This document shows positions 47,339-57,413 of a stretch of DNA of 64,000 nt, one piece after another. Position 1 is the first letter of the stretch, and the number at the start of each line of letters is the position of its first letter. Both the position numbers and the translations under genes were made by a program. The notes beneath the pieces are model-generated. The model did not search any database. It worked only from the letters and a program-made list of their open reading frames with translations, and was not told the DNA's origin. This DNA is from Gammaproteobacteria bacterium (lineage in GTDB: Bacteria > Pseudomonadota > Gammaproteobacteria > Eutrophobiales > Eutrophobiaceae): NCBI GenBank assembly GCA_028279365.1, contig JANQNX010000009.1, positions 310,001 through 374,000 of the forward strand. Direction: 5' to 3'.

Positions 47339-48899
47339 TTTTTTTAATCTTCGCACCATCTTTTTGAGTGCGGATAAGCTTTCTGTGCATCACTGGCAGA
47401 AAGGTAAATTGGGTAGTTCGTATCTGTTTGATGTTGATGAAGCGGGACAGATGAATTTTAAACGTTATCTGGAACAGTCATCAAATACGCCTGCTTATGT
47501 ACTGATCGATACGATTGAAGAAGAGTTTCGTGAGGATACCATCCCCCATGTATTTGGCAGTGACCGTGATGCGTTGATTAAGCGAAAACAGGGTAAACTA
47601 TTTCGTGATGCCGAATATCATTATGCCGACTTTTTAGGACGTGACGAACAAGGTCGTCGTGATGATAAATTTCTTTTTACGGCGATAACGAATAATCAAC
47701 TGTTAACGCCATGGCTTGAATTGCTGGACGAACATAAAGTGCCTGTGAAAGGAGTGATTTCTTTACCGCAGTTATTGCAATCATTTATTAAACATATACC
47801 CGACGTTTCCAAACATGCTCTGGTAGTAACGATGCAAAGTATCAGTGGTTTACGGCAGACATTTTTTCTGGATAAAAAACTTAAATTAAGCCGCTTATCA
47901 AAGTTGCCGAGATATGGCACTGACCCATATGCTCCCAGGATAGATAGCGAAGTTGACAAGATACAGCGCTATTTAAATAGTCTTCGATTGGTGCCTAATG
48001 ATGTGCCGCTGGATGTCTATGTGTTGGCCGATAAACGTACGCTTGAAGATTTTGATCGTGAAAAAACCAAGTCACCGATGTTTAAACATCACTTAATTGA
48101 TATCAAGGAAGTTTCATCTAAACTTGGCCTGGAAATGGAAAAGTCCATTCCTTTTATAGACCAACTACTAATGGTTCATTTGTTTAACGACAGGCCGAAA
48201 AACTATTACGCTTCAGAAAAAGATATGCGTTATGCGAAAATGCGTAATATGAAAGTTGCCATGAACGTCTGTAGCGTACTTGTTTTACTAACCAGTGTTG
48301 CATACAGTGGTTATAGCTTGATGGGCGCAATATTTTATCAACAGCAAAGTACGGATGCGAAAAATAAGGCGGATTATTATCAGGCCAGATACAACCTGGC
48401 AAAAGAGCGTTTGCCGGAAACCCCTGTCGATTCATACCAAATCAAAACAGCAGTCGATGCGATAGATACTATCAAGCAATATAAGTCATCACCTTATGAA
48501 ATGTTGTCAATACTTGGTTCCAACCTGGTTAACTTTCCGCAAGTGCAGTTAGATTCGTTTGACTGGTCTTTTAGTATGGATCCCTATAGAGATACAGTTG
48601 CGAGCAGCGATAGTATCAATTATGAGCAGTCTGCCGAGGAAAGCAATGAGGTTCCCAAATTTTATCAAATATCAAACATCAAGGCGCGTCTTGAACCGTT
48701 TGACGGTAACTATCGCGAAGCCATTGCTACAGTAAACCAGTTTGTTGAGACACTAAAGTCAGAGAAAGAAGTTTATGATGTCTCTATTGAGTCTTTACCA
48801 TTGGATATCAGTTCGGAATCAACCTTGCAAGGTGATGCAGATAAGCAGGAAAAAACTGCGTTGTTTTCACTTCGGGCTGTTGTTGGAGTCTATGAATGA
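47310..48899 (+). CDS. mshI: MshI-like PilM/PilN-type assembly protein
   Basis: A bitopic protein of about 529 residues. A cytoplasmic N-terminal part of about 315 residues probably has the PilM/GspL actin-like fold (start FFNLRTIFLSADKLSVHHW). One transmembrane segment lies around 325-350 (NVCSVLVLLTSVAYSGYSL), followed by a periplasmic PilN-like part. This corresponds to PilM and PilN fused, as in GspL. ATG at 47310 lies within mshG (29-bp overlap) and is preferred over 47256. Assignment rests on topology and order more than on motifs. Confidence 0.75.
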   Translation: MISLLKSKSDFFNLRTIFLSADKLSVHHWQKGKLGSSYLFDVDEAGQMNFKRYLEQSSNTPAYVLIDTIEEEFREDTIPHVFGSDRDALIKRKQGKLFRDAEYHYADFLGRDEQGRRDDKFLFTAITNNQLLTPWLELLDEHKVPVKGVISLPQLLQSFIKHIPDVSKHALVVTMQSISGLRQTFFLDKKLKLSRLSKLPRYGTDPYAPRIDSEVDKIQRYLNSLRLVPNDVPLDVYVLADKRTLEDFDREKTKSPMFKHHLIDIKEVSSKLGLEMEKSIPFIDQLLMVHLFNDRPKNYYASEKDMRYAKMRNMKVAMNVCSVLVLLTSVAYSGYSLMGAIFYQQQSTDAKNKADYYQARYNLAKERLPETPVDSYQIKTAVDAIDTIKQYKSSPYEMLSILGSNLVNFPQVQLDSFDWSFSMDPYRDTVASSDSINYEQSAEESNEVPKFYQISNIKARLEPFDGNYREAIATVNQFVETLKSEKEVYDVSIESLPLDISSESTLQGDADKQEKTALFSLRAVVGVYE

Positions 48900-49516
48900 A
48901 AAAAGAAGAGATTGACTGGAGCATTTTAAGAAATGCACTAATAGTGTTTTGTGTATGTCTATCTGTTGGCATTGGTCTTATTGTCAGCGCTTATTACTAC
49001 AATGACAGTTCAAAAAAAGAGTTCAAGAATAATAAAAATCAATTTCAGTCAATAAGTCGACGTTATCTGGATGTTGACAAGGAAGAGACACTATTACTCG
49101 ATTATTACCCAGAGTTCGTCAAACTTTATAATGCAGGCTACATAGGTAAAGAAAAAAGGTTAAATTGGATAGAGGCCTTAAGAGCATCTGGCGAAGAAGT
49201 TAAAGTTCCTTCATTGAGCTACAACATTAGCACTCAGGAAGAGTTTATCCCGAGTTTTAATGTTGACTATAGTGGCTATAAATTATTCAAGAGCCAAATG
49301 GATCTGAAGATGGGTTTGCTGCATGAGGGTGATCTATTTAATTTATTTGCTGAGTTACAAACAAATGCGGATGGTAATTTTACCGTGAATGAATGTAGTT
49401 TTTCCAAAAAAGGAAAAGAGATTGTATTTGAGCGTGAAAAAACCAATATTAGTGTTTCGTGCTTACTTAACTGGATCACGATTAATCTCCCTGAAGGCAA
49501 AGGAATTGAGATTTAA
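48896..49516 (+). CDS. MshJ/PilO-like assembly protein
   Basis: 206 residues with one transmembrane segment at about 10-32 (ALIVFCVCLSVGIGLIVSAYY), a short coiled coil (KKEFKNNKNQFQSISRRYLD) and a periplasmic domain of about 140 residues. This is the build of PilO/GspM/MshJ alignment proteins. It overlaps mshI by 4 bp and precedes a MshK/PilP-like gene by 2 bp. Sequence similarity in this family is low, so position decides. Confidence 0.7.
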   Translation: MKKEEIDWSILRNALIVFCVCLSVGIGLIVSAYYYNDSSKKEFKNNKNQFQSISRRYLDVDKEETLLLDYYPEFVKLYNAGYIGKEKRLNWIEALRASGEEVKVPSLSYNISTQEEFIPSFNVDYSGYKLFKSQMDLKMGLLHEGDLFNLFAELQTNADGNFTVNECSFSKKGKEIVFEREKTNISVSCLLNWITINLPEGKGIEI

Positions 49517-49518
49517 CC

Positions 49519-49962
49519 ATGTATAAACTATTGTTTTCATTTTATTTGTTTTCGGTATTGCTTGTCAGTGAAATGGCGTATGCAGATAACCTAGGGCGTT
49601 TATTCACTGATCAAGCTCAGCGCCAACAGTTAGATAAGCTACGTTTGCAAAAAAATGTGGTTAAGAAAGTTGAAGAAGCGGTTACTATTGATATTCCTGA
49701 TGAACCAGTAGTAGAAGAAAAGGAAGTGATTCAATTAGAAGGAGCGTTACGATTAAGAGGTCTGGTTTACAGGAGCGATGGAAAAAATACAGCCTGGATC
49801 AACGATAGCAATAGTTTTGAGGGCGATCTCGAGTCTCAATATATTGGTGTTAGTGACAATACTATTAGTCAGGACGATGTAGAAATAGTTATGCCAGATC
49901 AACAAACCAGAATCAAGCTCAAGGTTGGAGACGCCTACGTTCCTGAATCATTGAGTGAGTAG
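49519..49962 (+). CDS. MshK/PilP-like periplasmic protein
   Basis: 147 residues with a signal peptide (about 1-22, cleavage after AYA). A helical linker precedes a beta-rich domain, LEGALRLRGLVYRSDGKNTAWIND, which resembles the homology region of PilP/GspC/MshK; these contact the secretin N-domain. The ending KLKVGDAYVPESL fits too. It follows the PilO-like gene directly and is followed by the giant pilin-like gene. Confidence 0.72.
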   Translation: MYKLLFSFYLFSVLLVSEMAYADNLGRLFTDQAQRQQLDKLRLQKNVVKKVEEAVTIDIPDEPVVEEKEVIQLEGALRLRGLVYRSDGKNTAWINDSNSFEGDLESQYIGVSDNTISQDDVEIVMPDQQTRIKLKVGDAYVPESLSE

Positions 49963-49983
49963 CTTCTAGTTAACTCATTTAGC

Positions 49984-52900
49984 GTGCGTTCTACTATTCA
50001 ACATTATCAATCTCAGCAAGGTGTCGTCCTCCTTGCATTTGCTTTGATTCTTTTGATCGGCTCAAGTTATTTATTAACTAAAACACTCAATTCGGATATA
50101 AACTATTATGATCGTCGGCAGGAATCAAATAATTATCTTAAACAAGCTGAACAAGCTCTAATAGGATGGTCATTAAATCACCCTGATAACCCAGGAATGA
50201 TGCTGTTTCCTGATAGGAACACTGACGGTGACTATGATGGAAATAGTGACTGCACTAACTTTGCTGTGAATAACGCGTTATTGTCTGGCAGATTGCCATG
50301 GCGAGGACAAGATAACCCTTGTCGCGCACCGCAAACCGGGCTGAATATTGTCTCCGAAGATTTTATTGGGCAGGAATTATGGTATGCCGTATCGAGTAAT
50401 CTGGTATATGAGAGCCCTGAGTATCCATTTGTTTCAACTTCTCTACTTAATACAAACACGAACTGGATCACCGTACGCGATCAAAATGGTAACGTCATCT
50501 CAGACAGAGTGGCGTTTGTATTAATATCCCCCGGCGTTGCTTTACCTGGTCAAGATCGAAGTGCAGTGGCTCCTGATGCGGTTAACTTTTTGGATAATGT
50601 GACAGTCGGAGGTATCAATTATAGTAATGCCGATAATGATCAGGATTTCATTATTTATCCAGACTCAGATTACACAGCCGATACGACAGATAGTTTTAAT
50701 GATCAATTGGTATTCGTGACAATTGATGAATTTATGGATCGCTTAGAACAGAGAGTCATGAATGAACTGAGCAATATCCTGACAACATATCATACCGTTC
50801 ACGGCGCTTTCCCATGGCTGTCGCCATTTTCAGATCCTAAGTCCAAAGTAATAAACTTAAATGGCAGTGCTGATGCAGGTAGTACTGCCACATTATTAAT
50901 CGATGCAACCAAAGACTTTGTTTTAGCTGGGGTGCAGCAGAATGATCTTGTCTATAACATTACCGATCAATCGATAGGAGTAGTGTCCGTTGATCCAAGT
51001 GGTGCATCGCCAAATCAGATATCCATTTCAGGTTTGGTGCTAGGTGATGACAATGATTTTGATCAAGATGATCAATATTACATACTGGTAAATAACCTAC
51101 AAGATAATTTGTCTGGTAATGTCGCATTACTCGCAAGTAATTTCACAACGTTAACTGACAATCAGATTGGCCTGGATTTTACTGAAACTGATTTACAAGT
51201 CGGTGATACATTAGAAAATGTTACAGATGGATCTGCTGGCACGATTGTAAACATTGGAGTCAATCAAATCGAAGTAAATAGTTTGACGGGTGGTACAGAT
51301 AATGATTTTGATGATGGTGATGAATATCGTGTTCGTACAAATTTTGGCGAAGCTACAGCTAATGGCGGAAGTCCAATCGATCTTATCGATGGAAATACAA
51401 ATTTTATAACAATGGGAGTACAAGTTGGAGATGTTGTTTGGAATCTCACAGATGGCTCGATTAGTCGTGTAGATGAAGTTCTTAGCGATACCACGTTATC
51501 TCTTGGGGAACAGTACTTTGGAGTAAATAACTCATTCTCTTTTGGTGATGAGTATATGATTCCAGGTTTTAATGCTGTTGATAATACTAGATTAGGGAAA
51601 CTTGCATTTCATGAAGTCGCTGAGCCTTTTCCTACAGAACTAAATCTTACTTGGGATATAACAGTGAATAGTGGTGATATCAGTTTTGATACTGTTAACT
51701 TCCCGTTAGCTCAAGCGACTTATCGGAATAACCTTACGGCTTACTTGACGAATTATGCCGATGCTGGAACACAGGCATTTACAAGTACCAATGCGACATG
51801 TATCTGGTCAGTACCAAGAATTGCTGAATGCTATGCTGTATTTGATGACTTTGAAACAACTGCAGGCAGAAATACTTCTGGCCTTAACACTTCGTTAATT
51901 AATGATGCAAATGCAACGTTTATTAGCGACGGTATATCGCGTGGAGACATCGCGCTCAATTACGATGATGAAATATTCGTTGATTCTGGTGTGGCTGATG
52001 CCGGCAGTACTGGCACTACTCTAGTAGATGCGGCAGCCGATTTCTCAGGTTATGAGCGTTATAGCTATTTAATTCAAAACAATACACTCGAAGGAGAGTT
52101 AGGTGTAGGTAAAATCCAAGGCAAGATTTCCGATACGATAGGCACCGATACACTTATTGCTGAATCTTATGAAGGAGAAGGTGAAACCGATATTGAATTT
52201 AGAGATGGCGATAATTATGCAATTTATCAGGCACGACGATTCGTTGTAACTTCGGTAAACAGTGAGAATCAAGTAGATACAGATAATCTGGAATCAACAA
52301 CTAATCCAGATTTTGATTTTGAAGAACAATATCGCATCGTTTCAGCTTCCAGCTCTTTTAGTGCAACTGCAGACAGCACAAGCCCTACCCGTTGTACTAA
52401 TAATAATAGTTGTATCATCAGCGATGTAGATGGTGACTTTATCAATAAGGGTATCGAAATTGGTGATGTTGTCGAGTTAAATGTGACCACAATATTTTTT
52501 GGTACTATTTTTCGAACTGGCTTTGGCATTATTACGAATGTAAGCGCAAATACATTAACTTTTGTTCCCTATGGAAATTTCTTAACGTGGATTAATCCAA
52601 CTACAAATGACTACACTGTCTATTATGATTATCGCTTTTCCCGCAAACATGAATGGAGAACACGTATCCGCGGTAATCAGGTGACAAAAACGGTCGATCA
52701 AGAACGTTTACGGGACGTTTGTGTTGGCTATAATGCGGATTGTACTGTAACAGCAGCAACAGCGTTTTCGATAAACGGAAATGAAACAATGATTACCGTC
52801 AGAGATTATCAAGAAGATGGAACTACCGAGGTCGGTCGTGCAGAATTTACTCCTTCTGCTGCAAGTTCAGGTAGTCTATTAGTCTCTAATATGAAATATT

Positions 52901-53343
52901 ATCTATCTGAGTTATCCAATGATATTCCCGCATGGTTTATTCGGAATAAGTGGTATCAGTATTTTTATTTTGCTTATAGTAGTGGAGGTGATATACCTGG
53001 TACTGCAACGCCTTGCACAGCTGGTACAGACTGTTTGGTAGTGAACGTGGATCCACCTGTGGGTAATACACAAGATAATGTGAGAGCTATGATTATATAT
53101 TCGGGTCGCGAACTGACAAATCAGCCACAGACACTAGCGAGCGGTAACATTCAATCTTATTTTGAAGGTGATGTGGATAATGACGCGTTGGAGAATGCTG
53201 ACGGCGATGATACGTTCGATAAATCTATCGTCACAAATGGGCTTGATGCAAACAGTCGTGCTATACAATCAAATTATAATGATAAGATAAAAGTGGCAGT
53301 TAGCTGCGATCCTCCTGGTGATACAAATTTATGTTGGCGTTAA
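49984..53343 (+). CDS. Giant pilin-like protein with internal repeats, lacking Glu5
   Basis: 1119 residues. The N-terminus has a class III prepilin signal: cleavage after Gly13 in QSQQG|VVLLAFALILLIG, and a hydrophobic helix. Position 5 of the mature chain is Ala, not Glu, the hallmark of GspK/PilX-like tip subunits. From about 300 to 880 there are five or six degenerate copies of a 60-70-residue beta-rich unit with the core VGDxVxNxTDGS and NDFDxGDxY (clearest at about 300-368, 388-450 and 464-526). Cys residues cluster late. GTG at 49984 is the start. A tip adhesin role is inferred. The coding region is AT-richer than the machine genes. Confidence 0.8.
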   Translation: MRSTIQHYQSQQGVVLLAFALILLIGSSYLLTKTLNSDINYYDRRQESNNYLKQAEQALIGWSLNHPDNPGMMLFPDRNTDGDYDGNSDCTNFAVNNALLSGRLPWRGQDNPCRAPQTGLNIVSEDFIGQELWYAVSSNLVYESPEYPFVSTSLLNTNTNWITVRDQNGNVISDRVAFVLISPGVALPGQDRSAVAPDAVNFLDNVTVGGINYSNADNDQDFIIYPDSDYTADTTDSFNDQLVFVTIDEFMDRLEQRVMNELSNILTTYHTVHGAFPWLSPFSDPKSKVINLNGSADAGSTATLLIDATKDFVLAGVQQNDLVYNITDQSIGVVSVDPSGASPNQISISGLVLGDDNDFDQDDQYYILVNNLQDNLSGNVALLASNFTTLTDNQIGLDFTETDLQVGDTLENVTDGSAGTIVNIGVNQIEVNSLTGGTDNDFDDGDEYRVRTNFGEATANGGSPIDLIDGNTNFITMGVQVGDVVWNLTDGSISRVDEVLSDTTLSLGEQYFGVNNSFSFGDEYMIPGFNAVDNTRLGKLAFHEVAEPFPTELNLTWDITVNSGDISFDTVNFPLAQATYRNNLTAYLTNYADAGTQAFTSTNATCIWSVPRIAECYAVFDDFETTAGRNTSGLNTSLINDANATFISDGISRGDIALNYDDEIFVDSGVADAGSTGTTLVDAAADFSGYERYSYLIQNNTLEGELGVGKIQGKISDTIGTDTLIAESYEGEGETDIEFRDGDNYAIYQARRFVVTSVNSENQVDTDNLESTTNPDFDFEEQYRIVSASSSFSATADSTSPTRCTNNNSCIISDVDGDFINKGIEIGDVVELNVTTIFFGTIFRTGFGIITNVSANTLTFVPYGNFLTWINPTTNDYTVYYDYRFSRKHEWRTRIRGNQVTKTVDQERLRDVCVGYNADCTVTAATAFSINGNETMITVRDYQEDGTTEVGRAEFTPSAASSGSLLVSNMKYYLSELSNDIPAWFIRNKWYQYFYFAYSSGGDIPGTATPCTAGTDCLVVNVDPPVGNTQDNVRAMIIYSGRELTNQPQTLASGNIQSYFEGDVDNDALENADGDDTFDKSIVTNGLDANSRAIQSNYNDKIKVAVSCDPPGDTNLCWR

Positions 53344-54140
53344 CAAAAAAAGAAAAAGGTTTTTCTCTCATTGAACTGGCGGTAGTACTATTTATAGTGA
53401 GTTTACTGTTAGGCGGATTATTAATCCCGCTCTCGACCAGTATTGAGCAGGAGAACCGCGAAAATTCTTCTCAGCTTGTGTCTGAGACTAAGGAAGCCTT
53501 GTTGGGTTTTGCTATTATTAATGGTCGTCTTCCTTGTCCAGACTGTCCCGATGCCGCTATTGGTACTTGTAATGCTGTAGCGGCTACTCCGAATGATGGG
53601 ATCGAAGATTTTTCAAATGGTCCGTTTGATTGTCGAACTGACGTGGGTAATGTGCCTTGGGTCAATTTACAGGTAGATGAGGATGATGCGTGGGGGCATC
53701 ATCTTACCTATCAAGTCAGCCCGTTATTTTCTCGTGATAGTAATACTGCTAGTTGTGGCTCACCGACTGTCGGTGTCTCATTTGAATTATGCACAGAGGG
53801 TGATATTGATATTTGGAATGCCTATAGCTCACCTTATGGTGCAACACCAACAGTAGCCGATAATGTCATAGCTGTTTTGATTTCTCATGGAGAAAATTAT
53901 TTGGAGACAGTGCAGACCGATCAGGAAGTCGAAAATTATGGACGTAACCCGGTCAACCCGGATACAGGCAATACTATTTTAGCCGCTTACACAGCAGCAG
54001 ATTATGATGCCAATGTTTTTCTGGATATGGATTACGAAAGAGGCGCTGGAGGAAGCACGATTGAGTATGATGACATTGTTGACTGGATTCCTGCGACTAT
54101 TCTGATGAACAGGATGGTATCTGCAGGAAGATTGCCTTGA
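53331..54140 (+). CDS. Type IV minor pilin
   Basis: 269 residues. A prepilin signal is clear: KKEKG|FSLIELAVVLFIVSLL, cleaved by a prepilin peptidase after the Gly, with mature Phe1 and Glu5 present. A long globular head follows, with GRLPCPDCPD and several Cys that may form disulfides. The start overlaps the giant gene by 13 bp, so the two are made together. It is probably a minor pilin acting with the giant subunit. No prepilin peptidase gene is in the window. Confidence 0.88.
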   Translation: MLALTKKEKGFSLIELAVVLFIVSLLLGGLLIPLSTSIEQENRENSSQLVSETKEALLGFAIINGRLPCPDCPDAAIGTCNAVAATPNDGIEDFSNGPFDCRTDVGNVPWVNLQVDEDDAWGHHLTYQVSPLFSRDSNTASCGSPTVGVSFELCTEGDIDIWNAYSSPYGATPTVADNVIAVLISHGENYLETVQTDQEVENYGRNPVNPDTGNTILAAYTAADYDANVFLDMDYERGAGGSTIEYDDIVDWIPATILMNRMVSAGRLP

Positions 54141-54141
54141 T

Positions 54142-55821
54142 TTAGCTAGCCGAATCTTTGATTAACTCGAAACAGACCCTGCCTGGTTGATTGTTTGATA
54201 AGCGTAATTGGTAATTAAATTGCTGCGCGTGTTTATTTGCCTGGTATAAACCAATCCCCAAACCATTGTCCGATTTTATCGGACTTTTTAGCAATTCTCT
54301 GGCGATGTTTTCAGGAATATTTTTACCTGTGTCGCAAACAGTAAAGCAGATAAAATCATCATTACAGGCCAGTGTCACGCGAATCTCAATATTGGTTTCT
54401 TCTATCTTTTTCTCATAAGCATTTTCCAACAAGTTATCCATCACACTGTCAAATAAATCAACCGGTATCATGGGATCGCCAGTAATCTCTGATTGGAATT
54501 CGATCACAGCCGGGTCATTACGTTTTTTGACGTCATTCCACCAGTCTTTTAGATAAATTTCTTCCTCGTTTAATTTTTCCGGTGTCTGTAATTTATCTAA
54601 TGCGAGTTGTAAACGTTGTGTCAGGTTAGGCAATTGCTTTTTTAATACTTGTTGTCCTGCCGAACTATCAATATCGCTACTGTCTTGAGAGATAATGCTG
54701 GTGATGGCCTGGAACGACTGCAATAAATTTTTTATGTCATGAGTGATTCTTGCACCAGTTTCATAGATTGCTTTTAAATGCGCTTGCCGGGTTAATTCAT
54801 TTTCACGGAGTTTATTAACATAAAAATTGTTAAGCAGTTGGATTAGAAGGTTGCAGTGTAAGCTGAGTGCTGCTCCGGGAGGATTATAGGTATAAATAAT
54901 AACGCTAAATTGTGTATTTGAAACCTCGATAAAATTATCAGTTTGATTCCCTGCTTTTTCTTCATGATTGGCAATTAGCCAACTTACTCCGGATATCCAG
55001 CTGAAACCAACCATGGTGATCATCGCTTCAGATAAAAACTCTTCAGCTGAAAGATCTTTTTCGTTTAATCCGGATAAATCGGATAACCATTGTTCAAACG
55101 GTGTGCCGATATTCAGCATATAGCTGGACCACAATTGGGTCATCCCTCTGAACTCGGTCCTCGATGTTAATAGCCAGCTGATGAACAGGATCAGGCCACC
55201 AATTACCAGGGATGTTTGTGTGAGTGCAATAAAATACGTCGATTCCCCAAGAAACATGGTTAACACACTTCCCAATGCCACCAGGCTGGTTAACATGGAG
55301 CTGGTAATAGCGTGAATAAAATCAACCGAACTTATCATCCTTTCTTCTGAAGAGATGGGAAATACCAATATGATGACGAGTAACACAGGTAAAAATACAA
55401 TCAAAAAGTTATCCAACTCTATGTCAATTTTGACGATATTTGGAATACAGGCGAAAAAAAGTTGTAAAACCAGGAAAGACAGTGCCAATATCAGTATGAT
55501 TCGCTCACTACGACCATAAGCGATTCGCCCACTGATAAAACCGATAAGAATGACCAGCCAGGCAAACAATAACCAATAATTTAGCCATATCGTAAATGTT
55601 AATGTGAACATGAAAAATACGATGATGTTATCAATGCTCAATCTTTCATCCCCACGCCAAACAGGCTGCCAAATAAGAAACAAGCCGAGATGACTGAGCA
55701 TGAGTGAACGCGACATAACGCTGGAGAAATCAAACCAGATAGCGAGATGTAAAGTGATTAACATCATCGCCAGAACAAACTGTTCTTTTCTTTGCGTAAG
55801 TTGATTTTTTAATGCACTCAT
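54142..55821 (-). CDS. Membrane sensor histidine kinase within the pilus locus
   Basis: 559 residues. Six to seven transmembrane segments fill the first 215 residues, then about 125 residues of cytoplasmic linker (possibly GAF-like), then a kinase core. The phospho-acceptor His is in GARITHDIKNLLQSF. The ATP domain has an N-box DNLLENA, G1 VCDTGKNIP and G2 GLGIGLYQANKHA. All are intact. No response regulator is adjacent, so it is an orphan. The sigma-54 regulator at the other end of the locus is the obvious candidate partner. It converges on the minor pilin gene with 1 bp between stops. Confidence 0.9.
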   Translation of the reverse strand: MSALKNQLTQRKEQFVLAMMLITLHLAIWFDFSSVMSRSLMLSHLGLFLIWQPVWRGDERLSIDNIIVFFMFTLTFTIWLNYWLLFAWLVILIGFISGRIAYGRSERIILILALSFLVLQLFFACIPNIVKIDIELDNFLIVFLPVLLVIILVFPISSEERMISSVDFIHAITSSMLTSLVALGSVLTMFLGESTYFIALTQTSLVIGGLILFISWLLTSRTEFRGMTQLWSSYMLNIGTPFEQWLSDLSGLNEKDLSAEEFLSEAMITMVGFSWISGVSWLIANHEEKAGNQTDNFIEVSNTQFSVIIYTYNPPGAALSLHCNLLIQLLNNFYVNKLRENELTRQAHLKAIYETGARITHDIKNLLQSFQAITSIISQDSSDIDSSAGQQVLKKQLPNLTQRLQLALDKLQTPEKLNEEEIYLKDWWNDVKKRNDPAVIEFQSEITGDPMIPVDLFDSVMDNLLENAYEKKIEETNIEIRVTLACNDDFICFTVCDTGKNIPENIARELLKSPIKSDNGLGIGLYQANKHAQQFNYQLRLSNNQPGRVCFELIKDSAS

Positions 55822-55890
55822 TAATTATTCAGGCCAACGGATGTATTTGTTATATTAGCCTAGGATTAGACTGGCAACCAAGTAAAGATA

Positions 55891-56661
55891 ATGAACGATA
55901 GAATTATTACCATCGCCAAGTACTCGATCTTCGAAGCGATAAGAGATCGTTTCCTGCTTCTAATAATAACAGGCATGTGTGCAATGTTTTTGTTGTCTTT
56001 ATTTGTTGGGGAACTGGCGATTACTGAATCGGTCGAGACACAAACTGCAATTCTTGCCTTTACATTAAGAATTTTTGCAATCTTCACCACAAGCTTATTT
56101 GTTATCACCAGCATGTTAAGGGAGTTTAATGATAAAGGTTTTGAATTGGTACTCTCACACCCACTACCCCGGTCAGCCTATTATTTTGGAAAGCTATGTG
56201 GTTATGCAACTATCGCATTTGCCATTTCCTGTGCCAGCTTGTTGCTTCTACTTTTTTATGATGCAAATTGGGCTGCACTGGTTTGGTCATTATCTCTGTT
56301 CTTCGAATTACTGATTACAATATCATTAAGCTTATTATGTTTATTTACACTTAACAGTATTACCTTGTCTTTCAGTATGGTAGCCGCGTTTTATATTCTT
56401 TCCAGGAGTATGGAGGCGATCCAGCTTATCAGTGATTCTCCAATAGTGGTAACGAATACGCTGAGCTATCGTGTTATTGATTTTTTTATAGACGCTGTTG
56501 CTTACCTTTTACCGGATCTCTATCGCTTCACTAAAACGGAATGGCTTGTTTACGGGATGGAGAGTTTTAATGTCCTGATATTGATATTCATACAGACGAT
56601 TATTTATGTATTGATGTTAGCCTTTGCCGCGTTATTTGATCTTTATAGGAAAGAGCTGTAG
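55891..56661 (+). CDS. ABC-2 type permease (PilI-like)
   Basis: 256 residues, six predicted transmembrane segments, with REFNDKGFELVLSHPLPRSAYYFGK after the second, a typical ABC-2/NosY-type cytoplasmic stretch. The matching ATPase gene is not adjacent but lies 3.2 kb downstream beyond the pilin (59825). Permease, small membrane protein and ATPase together resemble the PilG-PilH-PilI set needed for type IV pili in Myxococcus; this link is an inference from gene content. It is divergent from the kinase, 69 bp away. Confidence 0.78.
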   Translation: MNDRIITIAKYSIFEAIRDRFLLLIITGMCAMFLLSLFVGELAITESVETQTAILAFTLRIFAIFTTSLFVITSMLREFNDKGFELVLSHPLPRSAYYFGKLCGYATIAFAISCASLLLLLFYDANWAALVWSLSLFFELLITISLSLLCLFTLNSITLSFSMVAAFYILSRSMEAIQLISDSPIVVTNTLSYRVIDFFIDAVAYLLPDLYRFTKTEWLVYGMESFNVLILIFIQTIIYVLMLAFAALFDLYRKEL

Positions 56662-56663
56662 TT

Positions 56664-57413
56664 ATGACCGGATTATTATCATTAACTCGACCAGTCGGTT
56701 ACGTTCCAAAAGTTATTCAAGTATTGTTAGTTTCTACCTTGCTAATACAGCTCAGTTGGCATTATTCAAGCATGAAGTTGATTACAAAAGAAACCCGATT
56801 ATACGATCCTCCTACCATCGTCTCGCTCAGGATGGCAGGCCTGGATGATACGATCACTACGGCTAAGGTCACGATGCTTTGGTTACAAGCGTTTGACAAT
56901 CAGCCGGGTATCAGCTTGCCATTAAAAGACCTTGATTATGCGCAAGTCATTAAATGGCTGAATATGATACTGGAGCTGGACTCTTTGATTCAGTACCCAT
57001 TACTTGCAGCAATACGTTTTTACGCGGAAGTTACGGTACCTGAAAAACAGCGGCAGATGGTGGAGTTTGTCAGTAGAAAATTTTTGGAAAAACCTCATTT
57101 GCGATGGCCTGCTATGGCGCATGCAGTTTATATTGCCAAGCATCGAATTAAAGATAAACAGCTGGCGGTTAATACAGCGAGATTATTAAGGCGACATGCT
57201 ACAGGTAGCGAAGTGCCATATTGGGCAAAACAAATGGAGTTTTTTGTATTAGAAGATATGGGTGAACTAGAAGCGGCAAAAATTTTAATCGGTGGATTGT
57301 TAGAAAGCGGTGAGTTGGAAGATGAACATCAACAACGTTTTTTAAGTGCCAGACTGAAAGAAATCGAAAAAAGACAGCAAACTAATTCATTAAGTCCGGA
57401 TGCAACTCAATGA
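56664..57413 (+). CDS. Membrane-anchored TPR-like protein of the ABC/pilus group
   Basis: 249 residues, not confidently recognised. One transmembrane segment at about 14-32 (KVIQVLLVSTLLIQLSW) precedes a helical domain with repeated pairs such as AQVIKWLNMILELDSLIQYP and GELEAAKILIGGLLESGE, TPR-like. It follows the permease after 2 bp, so the two form one unit. By position it could be the PilG counterpart. Its end overlaps the convergent cyclase gene by 32 bp. Confidence 0.65.
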   Translation: MTGLLSLTRPVGYVPKVIQVLLVSTLLIQLSWHYSSMKLITKETRLYDPPTIVSLRMAGLDDTITTAKVTMLWLQAFDNQPGISLPLKDLDYAQVIKWLNMILELDSLIQYPLLAAIRFYAEVTVPEKQRQMVEFVSRKFLEKPHLRWPAMAHAVYIAKHRIKDKQLAVNTARLLRRHATGSEVPYWAKQMEFFVLEDMGELEAAKILIGGLLESGELEDEHQQRFLSARLKEIEKRQQTNSLSPDATQ

